From Lactococcus sp. S-13 (lineage in GTDB: Bacteria > Bacillota > Bacilli > Lactobacillales > Streptococcaceae): 64,000 bases of DNA. Within the stretch, counting starts at the first letter, position 1. Every line of letters starts with the position of its first letter. The notes beneath the pieces were generated by a model. That model had not been told where the DNA came from. It worked only from the letters and a program-made list of their open reading frames with translations, and searched no databases. Positions 16,542 through 25,919 of the stretch are shown here, piece by piece. The DNA is taken from contig NZ_SDAK01000001.1 of NCBI RefSeq assembly GCF_004210295.1, positions 930,001-994,000 on the forward strand. The letters run 5' to 3'. A program made the position numbers and the translations under genes.

Positions 16542-17783
16542 TCAAGAGTCCAGTCCCAAGAAAGTTGGATAAGCCGTTTCCTCATGCTCACTATCATCAA
16601 GCCCAATTGCCTCAGCACGGTCACCCACTCGAATTGGCATAAAGAGTGCAATCACCTTAATAATCACCCAACTCACAAGTGCCGTAAAAATAATTGTAAA
16701 AATAATTGCCGATACATTGGCCAAGAGCAATCTACCAGAACCATAAATCAAGCCTGCATAATTTTTATCCAGAGCCAAAGCCGGTGTCGTGAAAATCCCT
16801 GTCATAATTCCACCAAACATCCCGCCTATTCCGTGACAACCAAAAGCATCCAAAGCATCATCATAGCCCAATTTCTTTTTAACCACAGAAATCATGAAAT
16901 ATGACAAAGGACTCACCAACAAACCGATGATGATTGATGACCATAATGACACAAACCCAGCACCTGGTGTAATTGCTACTAGACCAACAACTGCACCAGA
17001 ACAAGCACCAACCACCGATGGTTTGCCTATCATCACTTTTTCAATCATCATCCATGAGAACATTGCCGCTGCTGCAGCTGTATTTGTAGTCATAAAAGCA
17101 TTGATTGCTACACCATTAGCCGCAAGTGCCGAACCAGCATTAAAGCCAAACCAACCAAACCACAATAATCCAGCACCTAAAACAACAAACGGAATATTAT
17201 GTGGACGATAATCTAAGCGTTCATAGTCTCGACGTTTTCCAAGCACCAAAGCCAGAACAAGCCCCGTCACCCCACTAGAAATATGGACAACATCCCCGCC
17301 AGCAAAGTCAATCGCATGAATTTGAGCAAGGAAACCTCCACCCCAAACCATGTGGGCCAACGGATAATAAACAAAAATCAACCAAGCACCCATAAAAATC
17401 AAAAGCGGAGTAAATCGCATCCTTCCCACCACAGAACCTGTAATCAAAGCCACTGTAATAAGTGAAAACATCATCTGAAAACCACTAAAAAGTCCATCAG
17501 GAATGTGATTAGCTGGAAAAAGTGAATTTTTAGCCATATCCACACCATTCATAAAGAGATGATCAAAATTTCCAATCCAACTTCCACTTCCCGAAAATGA
17601 GAATGAAAATCCAATAATGACCCATAAAATAGAAGCTAGTGCCAAGGGTGCCAATGACATCATCATCGTATTCAAGACGTTTTTACGCCGCCCTAGACCA
17701 CCATAGAAAAATGCCAGCGCAGGCGTCATCAAAAAAACTAGCGCTGCACAAATTAAAATAAATGCAATCGATCCTGTATCCAT
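16542..17783 (-). CDS. amtB: Ammonium transporter AmtB
   Basis: A 413-aa membrane protein with about 11 predicted transmembrane segments. Signatures include FFYGGLGRRKNVLN near the start, DFAGGDVVHISSGVTGL (Amt family motif), and FGCHGIGGMFGGIMTG with the second pore His. It moves ammonium/ammonia at low supply and is blocked by PII binding. The promoter shows a GlnR-type site upstream and a CodY-type box just downstream of the -10, so both regulators of nitrogen metabolism could act. Confidence 0.96.
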   Translation of the reverse strand: MDTGSIAFILICAALVFLMTPALAFFYGGLGRRKNVLNTMMMSLAPLALASILWVIIGFSFSFSGSGSWIGNFDHLFMNGVDMAKNSLFPANHIPDGLFSGFQMMFSLITVALITGSVVGRMRFTPLLIFMGAWLIFVYYPLAHMVWGGGFLAQIHAIDFAGGDVVHISSGVTGLVLALVLGKRRDYERLDYRPHNIPFVVLGAGLLWFGWFGFNAGSALAANGVAINAFMTTNTAAAAAMFSWMMIEKVMIGKPSVVGACSGAVVGLVAITPGAGFVSLWSSIIIGLLVSPLSYFMISVVKKKLGYDDALDAFGCHGIGGMFGGIMTGIFTTPALALDKNYAGLIYGSGRLLLANVSAIIFTIIFTALVSWVIIKVIALFMPIRVGDRAEAIGLDDSEHEETAYPTFLGLDS

Positions 17784-17824
17784 AGTTGTTCTCCTCCAAA
17801 TCAGAAACTTCCCAAAAACATCAT

Positions 17825-17839
17825 TATTTTCAGAAAATT
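17825..17839 (-). promoter_or_regulatory. CodY box at the amtB promoter
   Basis: TATTTTCAGAAAATT matches the CodY consensus AATTTTCWGAAAATT at 14 of 15 positions and lies downstream of the amtB -10, where CodY would block transcription when branched-chain amino acids are plentiful. Confidence 0.8.
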
Positions 17840-17852
17840 TAATATGTCATAA

Positions 17853-17881
17853 ATTATAACATGGTTTTTCCGATAATGCAA
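17853..17881 (-). promoter_or_regulatory. amtB-glnK promoter
   Basis: On the minus strand TTGCAT (17881-17876) and TATAAT (17858-17853) are spaced 17 bases, with a TG before the -10. Confidence 0.8.
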
Positions 17882-17897
17882 CTGTGAACGTCATTCG

Positions 17898-17914
17898 TGT
17901 TAGATTTTCTAACA
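17898..17914. promoter_or_regulatory. GlnR-type operator upstream of amtB
   Basis: TGTTAGATTTTCTAACA fits the GlnR/TnrA pattern TGTNA-N7-TNACA exactly and is a near-complete palindrome. It ends 16 bases before the amtB -35. Confidence 0.8.
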
Positions 17915-17922
17915 TCTATAAC

Positions 17923-17955
17923 AAAAAAGAAGCCTTTTAAACGACTTCTTCTTTT
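17923..17955 (-). terminator. Terminator after the histidine kinase gene
   Basis: AAAAAAGAAG and CTTCTTTTTT arms enclose a loop on the minus strand, overlapping the kinase stop region. Confidence 0.6.
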
Positions 17956-19431
17956 TTAATCTATTTTAGGGAATTTCAATGTAAAGGTTGAACCAACCCC
18001 CAATTCCGAACTCACTTCTATTTCCCCTTGATAATTCTCAGCAAGTCTCGCCAGAATAGATAAACCTAAACCAGTCCCACCAATCTCACGATTACGCGCC
18101 TTATCCGCTCTAAAGAAACGTTCAAAGAGATGATCAATATCCTCTTGACCAATCCCAATTCCTTGGTCAGAAACACGCGTGATAACAAATTTTTCATCTT
18201 CTGATATTCTAATCTTAACCACTTTTCGATCATCTGGCGAATATTTTACCGCGTTATCCAGTAAAATTCTCAAGCCCTGCTCGAAATGATTTTCTGAAAT
18301 CCGAGCATGAACTGGGTAATCAAGCTGATTGTTCAGCACAATCTTAAAGTCTTCATGGATGAGACTGAAATTTTTCACCGCATGATCACAGACTTTCGCA
18401 ACGTCACAATCCAAATCCTCGCTTGATAAATCAACATTTTCCAAACGAGCCAAAGCCAGCATTTCTTCCAACATCTTCTTCATGCGTGCCACTTCATCTA
18501 GACTCGCTTGTAAAGATTCATCTAAAACTTCAGGATCATTTTTACCCCATCGATTTAATAAATTAATATGGCCATCAAGTACCGCAAGTGGTGTGCGCAA
18601 CTCATGAGAAACATCAGACACGAAACGTTTTTGCTGATCCAAATAATTTTTCATTTTGTGCATCATGTCATTATAAACATTCGCCAACTCTTCAATTTCG
18701 TCACCACTCGTAATCTCAATTGCTTCAAACTCATTTTTAGGATCATTTGCCATTTTTTGCATTCCCTGATGTAATTTTTCTAGCGGCTTCATGAAATAAT
18801 TGGCCATGAAATAACCGATAATTTGAGCAATAATCAAGGCAACAATTTCCAAGATTAGAAGAACAATTAATAATAAATTAGAAATCCGATGATAGGTTGT
18901 TATATCATAAAAAGCTTGTAAATAACCCACCACTTGACCAGTTGATTCAGAAATAATTCGTCGCTGAACTAAAAATCCAGGATTTTCACCTTGTATTTCT
19001 TTAATGTCATTATTTTTTTGATTTTGAAACCCAAATACATGATGACTAGTCCCATGCAAGAGTTCATGATTCACATCATAAATATAAAAGGCTTCTCGTG
19101 AACCCACTAGGCTAGTCAAAGGCAAGCCACGAGAATCCCCTGAGCGATCTTTTGTAGGATACTCAATATAATTTTTCAGATTCGTTGAGTTTAAAGGCCC
19201 TTTAGCCTCCTCTAAAACTTCCTCAACACTATCCATAGAATTGAGCAAAATCCTTTGCTCTTCGCGCATAAACGCACTAATCGTCAGCTGATAAGTCAAT
19301 GTCGCAAAGAGTGTGAAAGTAATGAAACAAAAAACGGTGTTGGCAAAAGCCCACCTCAGCATGATACTACGCTTAGCCGAACTTTCCTCCACCGTTTCTC
19401 TTTTTTCATTAAAAGTAAATAATTTTTTCAT
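17956..19431 (-). CDS. covS: Sensor histidine kinase, CovS-like
   Basis: A 491-aa membrane kinase. Two membrane segments (about 28-50 and 185-210) flank an extracytoplasmic sensor. HAMP follows, then the H-box FVSDVSHELRTPLAVLDGH with phospho-His276, then N, G1 (DQGIGIG) and G2 (GGTGLGLSI) boxes. The H-box neighbourhood (NRWGKNDPEVLDESL) is close to streptococcal CovS/CsrS. It lies 13 bases after its response regulator. The function in this organism is inferred; lactococcal equivalents carry other names (kinA). Confidence 0.85.
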   Translation of the reverse strand: MKKLFTFNEKRETVEESSAKRSIMLRWAFANTVFCFITFTLFATLTYQLTISAFMREEQRILLNSMDSVEEVLEEAKGPLNSTNLKNYIEYPTKDRSGDSRGLPLTSLVGSREAFYIYDVNHELLHGTSHHVFGFQNQKNNDIKEIQGENPGFLVQRRIISESTGQVVGYLQAFYDITTYHRISNLLLIVLLILEIVALIIAQIIGYFMANYFMKPLEKLHQGMQKMANDPKNEFEAIEITSGDEIEELANVYNDMMHKMKNYLDQQKRFVSDVSHELRTPLAVLDGHINLLNRWGKNDPEVLDESLQASLDEVARMKKMLEEMLALARLENVDLSSEDLDCDVAKVCDHAVKNFSLIHEDFKIVLNNQLDYPVHARISENHFEQGLRILLDNAVKYSPDDRKVVKIRISEDEKFVITRVSDQGIGIGQEDIDHLFERFFRADKARNREIGGTGLGLSILARLAENYQGEIEVSSELGVGSTFTLKFPKID

Positions 19432-19444
19432 TTTATCTTAGTCA

Positions 19445-20137
19445 TTATTTGCGTTCACGCATCACATACCCTAAACCACGAACGGTTTGGATATAACTTT
19501 CTTGTCCTTCAACGTCAATTTTGTTGCGAAGATAACGGATATAAACGTCAACAACGTTTGTTTCTGTCCCTTCCTCATAGCCCCAAACTTGCGAAACTAA
19601 ATGTTCACGCGTTACGACATCACCAACATTTTGCATCAAAGTCAAAAGTAAGTCATATTCACGACGCGTTAAATCAATCACTTTTTTCCCGCGATGAACT
19701 GTTCGGTTAGTTTTGTCAATGACCAAATCACGGAAAGCTGTGTTTTCAGCACGTTCAACAGCTTGACCTTGTTCTTCACGGCGGAAGAATGCCCGTACAC
19801 GCGCCAAAAGCTCTTCAATCGCAAAAGGTTTTGTGATGTAATCATCAGCTCCAATATCCAAACCAGCAACACGATCCATTGTTGAATCACGCGCAGTCAT
19901 CATGATGATTGGTGTATCTTTTTCTTTACGCAAACGGCGTGCTACTTCAAAACCATCAAGCTCTGGTAACATCAAATCAAGCAAAATCAAATTATAATCT
20001 TTAGAAAGTGCTTCTTCAAGCCCCAAACGTCCATTATCTTTGATTTCCGTCGCATAACCTTCATGCTCTAATTCGAGAGAAACGAACCGTGCTAAATTCT
20101 TTTCGTCCTCAATTATCAAAATCTTCTTTGATGCCAT
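19445..20137 (-). CDS. covR: Response regulator, CovR-like (OmpR family)
   Basis: A 230-aa regulator started at ATG 20137 behind AAGGAG. The receiver domain shows the acidic pair (IIEDE), phospho-acceptor Asp54 in LILLDLMLPELDGFE, and the Lys of TKPFAIEELL. The C-terminal winged helix ends YIQTVRGLGYVMRERK. The sequence follows CovR/CsrR of streptococci closely. CovR is usually a repressor of surface and secreted products; targets here are unknown. A well-spaced promoter lies upstream. Confidence 0.88.
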   Translation of the reverse strand: MASKKILIIEDEKNLARFVSLELEHEGYATEIKDNGRLGLEEALSKDYNLILLDLMLPELDGFEVARRLRKEKDTPIIMMTARDSTMDRVAGLDIGADDYITKPFAIEELLARVRAFFRREEQGQAVERAENTAFRDLVIDKTNRTVHRGKKVIDLTRREYDLLLTLMQNVGDVVTREHLVSQVWGYEEGTETNVVDVYIRYLRNKIDVEGQESYIQTVRGLGYVMRERK

Positions 20138-20187
20138 TTTATTCTCCTTCGTTAAAAACACTGTCTTTTTTGTTTTCTTATAATGCT

Positions 20188-20216
20188 ATTATAATATAAA
20201 TTTAATTTTTCTACAA
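20188..20216 (-). promoter_or_regulatory. Promoter for the CovRS-like operon
   Basis: On the minus strand TTGTAG (20216-20211) and TATAAT (20193-20188) are separated by 17 bases, about 50 bases before the regulator start. Confidence 0.65.
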
Positions 20217-20257
20217 ACTATTTGTTGTTTGTTTCCGCTTACCCTTAATCAGCCATT

Positions 20258-20282
20258 GAAAAAGCTCTAAAATGAGAGCTTT
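20258..20282 (-). terminator. Terminator after yceD
   Basis: AAAGCTCT and AGAGCTTT arms with T5 on the minus strand, directly after the stop at 20283. Confidence 0.85.
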
Positions 20283-20813
20283 CTAATCAAACAAACCATC
20301 TAAATCAGAAAATGGTGATTTTTTTTCTACTTTTTTCTCTTCTTGCTGCTTTTGATAATCTTCCTCAGTCAAGACAGACCAAAATTTTCCAGCAGGTAGG
20401 GCCTCGTCTTCTTCATTTTCACCCAAGATTTGCAAAGGAATCTCTAATAAAATGTTATCCGTCACCGACTCATCTAAGTCAATCAAATCCTTATCCAAAT
20501 TGATAATCATATCATTTTCTAATAAATCTTGATCTTCTTTAATTTTTTCTTCACTAGCAAAAATTTCGTTGACAGCAACTTCCATTACATATTCAACAGG
20601 TTTTAGACTTCGTGATGAAGGCAAGCTCAATACAGCTTTTAATTGGTAATCTAAGTAAAACAAACCATTATCATAAGTGATTTGACCAGTCGTTTCAACA
20701 GGTTGACAATCCAAGATTTCTGCCGAACGTGAGCGCAATTCCTCACGCAAATCCAATTTTTCCGTGAAGTTAATTTGTTTTTTCTTAGTTAATTCATTCA
20801 ATGACCATTTCAT
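20283..20813 (-). CDS. yceD: YceD/DUF177 family protein
   Basis: A 176-aa acidic protein. MKWSLNEL and the central LDCQPVETTGQITYDNGLFYLDYQLKA block fit DUF177; the usual metal-like CxRC motif of other YceD proteins is reduced here. YceD is linked to 23S rRNA accumulation and often lies before rpmF; here that neighbour is missing. The C-terminal EKKSPFSDLDGLFD motif is typical of the Gram-positive family. Confidence 0.85.
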   Translation of the reverse strand: MKWSLNELTKKKQINFTEKLDLREELRSRSAEILDCQPVETTGQITYDNGLFYLDYQLKAVLSLPSSRSLKPVEYVMEVAVNEIFASEEKIKEDQDLLENDMIINLDKDLIDLDESVTDNILLEIPLQILGENEEDEALPAGKFWSVLTEEDYQKQQEEKKVEKKSPFSDLDGLFD

Positions 20814-20880
20814 CTTAGAAATCTCCCACTATTTAATCACTTTTTCTTTATTTTATCTTATTTTTACTTTTTATCATAAT

Positions 20881-20905
20881 AAAAAGCTGTCGAAGTGACA
20901 GCTTT
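20881..20905 (-). terminator. Terminator after rpmE2
   Basis: AAGCTGTC and GACAGCTT arms with a GAAGT loop and T run on the minus strand. A second small hairpin (GGTC/GACC) lies just before it. Confidence 0.85.
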
Positions 20906-20944
20906 CTGTCTGCAAAAATAAAGATGGTCGAATGACCACCGCTA

Positions 20945-21190
20945 TTATTTTTTGCCGTATTTCTTTTCGAAACGAGCGATACGTCCGTCTGCTGCTTGGA
21001 ATTTTTGGCGACCTGTGTAGAATGGGTGTGAATCTGATGAGATTTCGACACGAATCATTGGATAAGTGTTTCCGTCTTCCCATTCGATAGTTTCTTTAGA
21101 ACCACGTGTTGAACCAGTCAAGAATTTGAAGCCAGTTGTTGTGTCCATGAAGACTACAGGTTGGTAATTTGGATGGATATTTTGTTTCAT
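20945..21190 (-). CDS. rpmE2: Ribosomal protein bL31, type B
   Basis: An 81-aa protein; the start [16 protein letters not shown] at 21190 has AAGGAAA upstream, while upstream in-frame residues are not conserved. It lacks the CxxC pairs, so it is the zinc-independent B form. The core [22 protein letters not shown] and the end KKYGKK are typical. It is a large-subunit component bridging to the 30S head. Confidence 0.96.
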   Translation of the reverse strand: MKQNIHPNYQPVVFMDTTTGFKFLTGSTRGSKETIEWEDGNTYPMIRVEISSDSHPFYTGRQKFQAADGRIARFEKKYGKK

Positions 21191-21331
21191 CGTTAGAATT
21201 TCCTTTCTGCCTTGGACTGTTTGCCAGACCAAAGTTGTACGAATACTTAAATATTCTATCAAAATTCAAGCTAAATTTCAAGTCACAATTCACTTATGTC
21301 AAGAAAAAAACTTTACAAGCTTCATTTCACT

Positions 21332-21799
21332 TTATTTTTTCTCCAAATCCAGCTTAAAAGGTTTACTGAAATAATACTTCCCTGTGCTGTCTTGTGCATA
21401 AATTCTGAATTTTTTCTTACTTGATTGCTGTATTTTTTGATAAGACTCTGCTAATAAAAAATAGGTTGCATCTTCTTGGGGTGGAAGTAAAATCGGCAAA
21501 TCAGCACTGTCTGCTGAAAAGTCTCGAGGCATCAAAAAATTTATTTTTTTCTTTCTAGCTCTTAAAAAAGAAGCGTGAGTAATCCCAATCTCATATATTT
21601 TGATAGGAACCATCCCTCTATTGACCAAATCAATAGCCCAAAGTGGAATTTTATCTCCCGAAAGCAATTCATAATCCAGCCAATGGTCAACATCAAGCTT
21701 TTTCTTGTAATCCCGTCGTGCAAGATAGAGTGTTGTCAAGACAAAACCAACCGTTCCTATCGCACCAAGTGCTTCCCAGAAATTCTCTAAGTTAATCAT
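21332..21799 (-). CDS. Hypothetical protein with one N-terminal membrane segment
   Basis: A 155-aa protein beginning MINLENFWEALGAIGTVGFVLTTLYLARRDY, which gives one membrane helix at about 10-27. The remaining soluble part is beta-rich with a conserved-looking LLPPQEDATYFLL strand. No family is recognised. It stands alone between rpmE2 and a divergent nuclease gene. Confidence 0.7.
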   Translation of the reverse strand: MINLENFWEALGAIGTVGFVLTTLYLARRDYKKKLDVDHWLDYELLSGDKIPLWAIDLVNRGMVPIKIYEIGITHASFLRARKKKINFLMPRDFSADSADLPILLPPQEDATYFLLAESYQKIQQSSKKKFRIYAQDSTGKYYFSKPFKLDLEKK

Positions 21800-21906
21800 C
21801 CGTCTTCCTCTTTTTCCGCTTAGTTTTCTCTCATTATTTTATCATATTTGTTTTTATCACCCAAATGAATCGAAAAAATTGACAGTGTCATCAATTGAAT
21901 AAAAAG

Positions 21907-21935
21907 TTGACTTTCCGCTCAGTTTATTCCATAAT
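21907..21935 (+). promoter_or_regulatory. Promoter for the secreted nuclease
   Basis: TTGACT (21907-21912) and CATAAT (21930-21935) with a 17-base spacer, about 39 bases before the start. Confidence 0.65.
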
Positions 21936-21973
21936 AAAACTTGTTGTCCGATTTTCAATAATAAGGAGATTTT

Positions 21974-23167
21974 ATGAAAAAATTATTAGGAATTGCCTTT
22001 GTGGGGGCGGCTGTGTTGGCTACTTCAGCATCACCACTTACTGCTCAAGCTTCTTCCGTAAAAAAAGTAAGCATTACTGAAAAGTACTACTTTAATCAAC
22101 AGGTCGTTAAGACTGTCAAAGTGAAGGTCAATGTTTCGAATAAAGTAATGGTTTTAAAGGCCCAACCTGTTGCGAATTATGAGCTTGTGGAGTCTTCTAA
22201 AAAAATCACACCTCACAAAAAGCAGACGGTACGATTTGAGTTAGTAAAAGTAGCGTCAACTCCAGTGGCTGATCAAGCTTCGATTTTAGCCCAATTAATC
22301 ACTTATACCAATGATAAATCTGCTGGCCCAACCCAAAATTATTATTGGGAAAATGGTTCGGCGAAATTAGCTGGGTTTGAAGGAATGAAAGCTGGGGATT
22401 ATCATTTTGGTGCAGATAGCGAAGGACGCTCAGGGGTTGCACGTGCAATTTTGACTTATGCGGATTATGAACGTTCAAAAGGATCACGTCAAGGAAGTCC
22501 TTTGGATCCTCCAGCTTGGCCTAGTGCTAATCCTAAAGTTGCCATTTCTTTTGCTTTGACTGGACGAACTTATCATGGTTACCTTTATAATCGAAGCCAC
22601 TCTATCGCTGATAGTTTGCTCGGAGCTGGCTCTTATCAATCGTCTTATAATTTTACAACAGGGACACGGAGTCAAAATGTTGGCGCTAATCAAAATGGGG
22701 GAATGCGCTACGCTGAGGAGGCCGCGGAGAATTTTTGGAAAACCCATCCCAATACGAACCAGACAATTCAGTACCAAACCACACCGCTTTATCAAGGGGC
22801 TGAAAAAATGCCCCGTGGGTCTATTGTTGATGAAAAATCTTCTGATGGGACGTTAGATAAGGAAATTATTGTTCTAAACGATGCTGAGGGACTTACGATT
22901 GACTATAATAGTGGAAGTGAGAATGGGGTTGCGTCAACAACTCCTTCAGTTGCCACTCCAACTCCAGTAGCTCCCTCCGAGCAAGCTGCGCCAGAAGCAA
23001 ATGGCGGTTGGACAAATGCAGCTCCTGATATGGTTTATGTTAGTGATAGCAATAGATATTATCGTTCTGTGGTGAATCCAAACAATTATCGGTATATGTC
23101 TCGCTCAGAAGCGGAACAGGCTGGTGCAAAGGCAGCTTTGCGAGGCAATCAATATGCCCGTCCGTAA
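21974..23167 (+). CDS. Secreted DNA/RNA non-specific endonuclease
   Basis: A 397-aa exported protein with a signal peptide (KKLLGIAFVGAAVLA, predicted cut after AQA at residue 26). The catalytic domain (about 125-300) matches streptococcal DNases such as Sda1/EndA: the EGRSGVARAILTYADY strand, the NRSH motif (Asn206-Arg207-Ser208-His209, His209 as general base), and the downstream NGGMRYAEEAAENFW helix with the metal-binding Asn. A Pro/Thr-rich linker leads to a C-terminal DSNRYYRSVVNPNNYRYMS domain. No LPxTG anchor is present, so it is released or held non-covalently. It likely feeds on or clears extracellular DNA. Confidence 0.88.
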   Translation: MKKLLGIAFVGAAVLATSASPLTAQASSVKKVSITEKYYFNQQVVKTVKVKVNVSNKVMVLKAQPVANYELVESSKKITPHKKQTVRFELVKVASTPVADQASILAQLITYTNDKSAGPTQNYYWENGSAKLAGFEGMKAGDYHFGADSEGRSGVARAILTYADYERSKGSRQGSPLDPPAWPSANPKVAISFALTGRTYHGYLYNRSHSIADSLLGAGSYQSSYNFTTGTRSQNVGANQNGGMRYAEEAAENFWKTHPNTNQTIQYQTTPLYQGAEKMPRGSIVDEKSSDGTLDKEIIVLNDAEGLTIDYNSGSENGVASTTPSVATPTPVAPSEQAAPEANGGWTNAAPDMVYVSDSNRYYRSVVNPNNYRYMSRSEAEQAGAKAALRGNQYARP

Positions 23168-23178
23168 TTATAAAAAAC

Positions 23179-23212
23179 AAAAACGCTCTGATTTGATAAT
23201 CAGGCGTTTTTT
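23179..23212. terminator. Bidirectional terminator between convergent genes
   Basis: AAAACGC...GCGTTTT with inner CTGAT/ATCAG. It ends the nuclease transcript and overlaps the last codons of the minus-strand membrane gene. Confidence 0.8.
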
Positions 23213-24537
23213 AAAACTTCTTTTTCTTTTTGTTTTTCATTAACTTCTTCTTTTTCGTCAACTTCTTTTTCGTCAATTTCTTTTTCAGCAACTGCAACGA
23301 GTGGCGTTTTGGAATGAACCGAAATAATGTCATTTGCCAAAAAGATGCAAGAAAAAGTTAAGACAATATATAGGGGAATAAGGGGCCTATCCAGTGATGC
23401 TAACAAGGTCGGGGATAGAGCTGCTGCCATCGCTGAAGAAAAAGTTATTCCTAAGGCACCAATCAGTAGCAAACTTTCTTTTGATTTTCCATAGAGCAAG
23501 AAAATGACGGCAGCAATCAAGCCAATTATCACTGCAAATACAAAGCTTTGTCCCATTAAATTATCAATTAAACGCGTACTAAACGTTTGTTTTGAAGAAT
23601 TCTCAATAATTTTATCCAGATTGGTCGAGATAATTTTTTGGTAGGAGTTCCCTAAGAGGACAGCTAAGCCTGCCAAAACCATTAGGAGTATTTTTCTTTC
23701 TTGAGAAGCTTTTATGATGAGCAGGAGGGCCAAGAATGTCAAAAGCAGACCGTAATGATCAATTAAATTGACACTGATATTATTGAATTGAATCAAAATC
23801 TTGTCAAATAGGGAAATTTTATCGAATTTGGGGAACCAATGGGCTGTCTCTGTGATATTCCGATTATGATTTCCTGGTGCTAGAAGGATATTTAAGATAC
23901 TTAGAAGAGAAATGACGCCATAGCTAATATTGTAGGGGTTTATAAAGTCTTTTCTGTCAACAATGGCTTTAAGAATGATATAAAGCAACAAAACAACGGC
24001 TAAGCCTTCGTTAAATACAGAGAGGATTAAAAACAGGATACTTATCACTTTTTTGGTTTTGCTGATTTCTTCTAATCGCATTTGCAAATCTGTCATTAGC
24101 CAATAACTAAATAAGGCTATTGGCCAGATGTAATTCACGATTGTGGCAATCATACCTGCTGAATCTAGGGAGTTGATAGGAAATATTGCGATAAAAATAA
24201 GCACAAACAAATAATTATTATCAAATCCTAAAAGAGCAAGCATTTGACTCATCGAGTAAAATAATAAGAACACTAAAATCATGGTTATAAGACAAAAAAT
24301 AAGGAGATGATGGCTTGAAAAAAGGGTGGCTCCTTCAATCCAAAATCGTGATGACCAAATTTTGTACCTTTGTATCGCAAAACTAAGGGGCGAGGCATCA
24401 ATTTTTGAAAAAATCTGCGCGTCTTTATCCAGCCAGTCAATGTTTCTCATTTTAAAATATAAAAAATAAAAGAAGAGCGATAAAAGCAAGGGGACTTTTC
24501 TCTTATGCATAAACTCTATAACATTTGTAACGTTCAT
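23200..24537 (-). CDS. Polytopic membrane protein, DUF6056-like
   Basis: A 445-aa protein with roughly ten hydrophobic segments, an N-terminal MHKRKVPLLLSLFFYFLYF helix, and a large extracytoplasmic loop after the first segment. The layout (NYIWPIALF, LAPGNHNRN after segment six) fits DUF6056/glucosyltransferase-like GT-C membrane proteins, some of which modify wall glycans. The C-terminal tail repeats Glu/Lys blocks (EKEIDEKEVDEKEEVNEK). No partner gene lies next to it. The role is not established. Confidence 0.65.
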   Translation of the reverse strand: MNVTNVIEFMHKRKVPLLLSLFFYFLYFKMRNIDWLDKDAQIFSKIDASPLSFAIQRYKIWSSRFWIEGATLFSSHHLLIFCLITMILVFLLFYSMSQMLALLGFDNNYLFVLIFIAIFPINSLDSAGMIATIVNYIWPIALFSYWLMTDLQMRLEEISKTKKVISILFLILSVFNEGLAVVLLLYIILKAIVDRKDFINPYNISYGVISLLSILNILLAPGNHNRNITETAHWFPKFDKISLFDKILIQFNNISVNLIDHYGLLLTFLALLLIIKASQERKILLMVLAGLAVLLGNSYQKIISTNLDKIIENSSKQTFSTRLIDNLMGQSFVFAVIIGLIAAVIFLLYGKSKESLLLIGALGITFSSAMAAALSPTLLASLDRPLIPLYIVLTFSCIFLANDIISVHSKTPLVAVAEKEIDEKEVDEKEEVNEKQKEKEVLKNA

Positions 24538-24764
24538 TGGGTGTTTCTACCTATTCTTACCTGATAATTTTGATGTATTTCGTTTTAAACGAGAGCATTA
24601 AATATAAAAAAATGCTCATTACATTTCTCATCATAGCCACTTCGACTACTTTTGAAATATGAGCTTGTATTTTTTTGTATACGCTAGCTACTATATTGAT
24701 TATACTACTTCTCTAATCAATATGCAATAAAGCAATTATTTTTGATTACAGTAGATCAGCTGAT
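24538..24764. other. AT-rich intergenic stretch with two inverted repeats
   Basis: No gene is seen. GAGCATT...AATGCTC (about 24592-24616) and ATATTGATT (24693-24701) with AATCAATAT (24715-24723) form two inverted repeats upstream of the minus-strand membrane gene, possibly operator-like. Confidence 0.5.
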
Positions 24765-24795
24765 AAAAAACCCTGCCTAAAAGACAGGGTTTTTA
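24765..24795 (-). terminator. Terminator of the pyr operon
   Basis: CCCTG and CAGGG arms with flanking A/T runs on the minus strand, right after the carA stop. Confidence 0.88.
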
Positions 24796-24801
24796 TGTTA
24801 T

Positions 24802-25875
24802 TTATTTTTTAAAATCATCAATGAGCGTCATAAAATCATCAAAGAGATAGCTGGCATCGTGTGGTCCTGGTGCTGCATCTGGGTGAAATTGGACGGTGAA
24901 GGCAGGGTAGCGTCGATGACGCAAGCCTTCAACAGACTGGTCATTAATTTCAATGTGCGTAATTTCTAAGTCCTCAGGTAAGTTTTCTGAATCAACGGCA
25001 TAACCGTGATTTTGTGAGGTAAAATCAATGCGCCCTGTGGTCAAATTTTTAACGGCATGATTGAAGCCACGATGACCAAATTTCATCTTGTAGGTTTTGG
25101 CACCATTAGCAAGGCTAAAGAGTTGGTGACCTAGGCAAATCCCGAAGACTGGCACTTTCCCTTGAATGCCTTGAATCATCTCGATGGCCTCTGGAACATC
25201 GGTTGGATCCCCGGGGCCGTTGGTCAACATTACACCATCTGGATCCATGTCCAAAATTTCTTGGGCTGTGGTGTTATAAGGGACAACGGTGAGGTTACAA
25301 TGACGTTTTGAAAGCTCACGCAAAATGCTGTGTTTCAGCCCAAAATCAACCACCACCACATTTCTTCCTGTGTTTGGTGAAGGGTAAGGAGTCGCTGTGC
25401 TGCTGGTCTGAACTTGATTGATTGGCAAGACAGTGGCTTGGAGTTGGCTCAACTGATGGCTAACTTCGTCACGGGCAAGCACCATTGAAGCTTTCATCGT
25501 GCCGTGTTCACGGACGATTCGAGTAATGGCTCTGGTGTCTACGCCAGCAATACCGGGGATATTTTTGGCAGTCAAAAATTCGTCCAATGAAATCTGCATC
25601 CGCCAGTTTGAGGGGCGGCGAGCAGCTTCGCGAACGACAACTGCTTTGCAGGTTGGTTTTATTGATTCATAATCATCACGGTTGACACCATAGTTTCCGA
25701 TTAAAGGATAGGTGAAGGTCAGAATTTGTCCGTTGTAGGATTGGTCGGTGATAGATTCTTGGTAGCCGGTCATGCCTGTGCTAAAAACGAGTTCGCCTGT
25801 GACGTCTAAATTTGCGCCAATGGCTTCTCCTTCAAAAACAGTGCCGTCTTCTAAGATTAGGAGTCTCTTGCTCAT
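24802..25875 (-). CDS. carA: Carbamoyl-phosphate synthase small subunit
   Basis: A 357-aa glutaminase subunit delivering ammonia to CarB. The N-terminal half is typical ([20 protein letters not shown]). The class I amidotransferase half has the nucleophile in [10 protein letters not shown] and the His in [13 protein letters not shown]. The third triad residue is Asp in place of the usual Glu (HPD rather than HPE). It is the last gene of pyrR-pyrP-pyrB-carA; carB is not in the window. Confidence 0.96.
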   Translation of the reverse strand: MSKRLLILEDGTVFEGEAIGANLDVTGELVFSTGMTGYQESITDQSYNGQILTFTYPLIGNYGVNRDDYESIKPTCKAVVVREAARRPSNWRMQISLDEFLTAKNIPGIAGVDTRAITRIVREHGTMKASMVLARDEVSHQLSQLQATVLPINQVQTSSTATPYPSPNTGRNVVVVDFGLKHSILRELSKRHCNLTVVPYNTTAQEILDMDPDGVMLTNGPGDPTDVPEAIEMIQGIQGKVPVFGICLGHQLFSLANGAKTYKMKFGHRGFNHAVKNLTTGRIDFTSQNHGYAVDSENLPEDLEITHIEINDQSVEGLRHRRYPAFTVQFHPDAAPGPHDASYLFDDFMTLIDDFKK

Positions 25876-25919
25876 AATTATCTTATTTCCTTTTTTGCTT
25901 ATTTTTTGAGTCTGGGGTT

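Noticed and set aside
16584-17465. Plus-strand frames opposite amtB
   Set aside because: Composition is that of complementary-strand shadows of a membrane protein; amtB is unambiguous.
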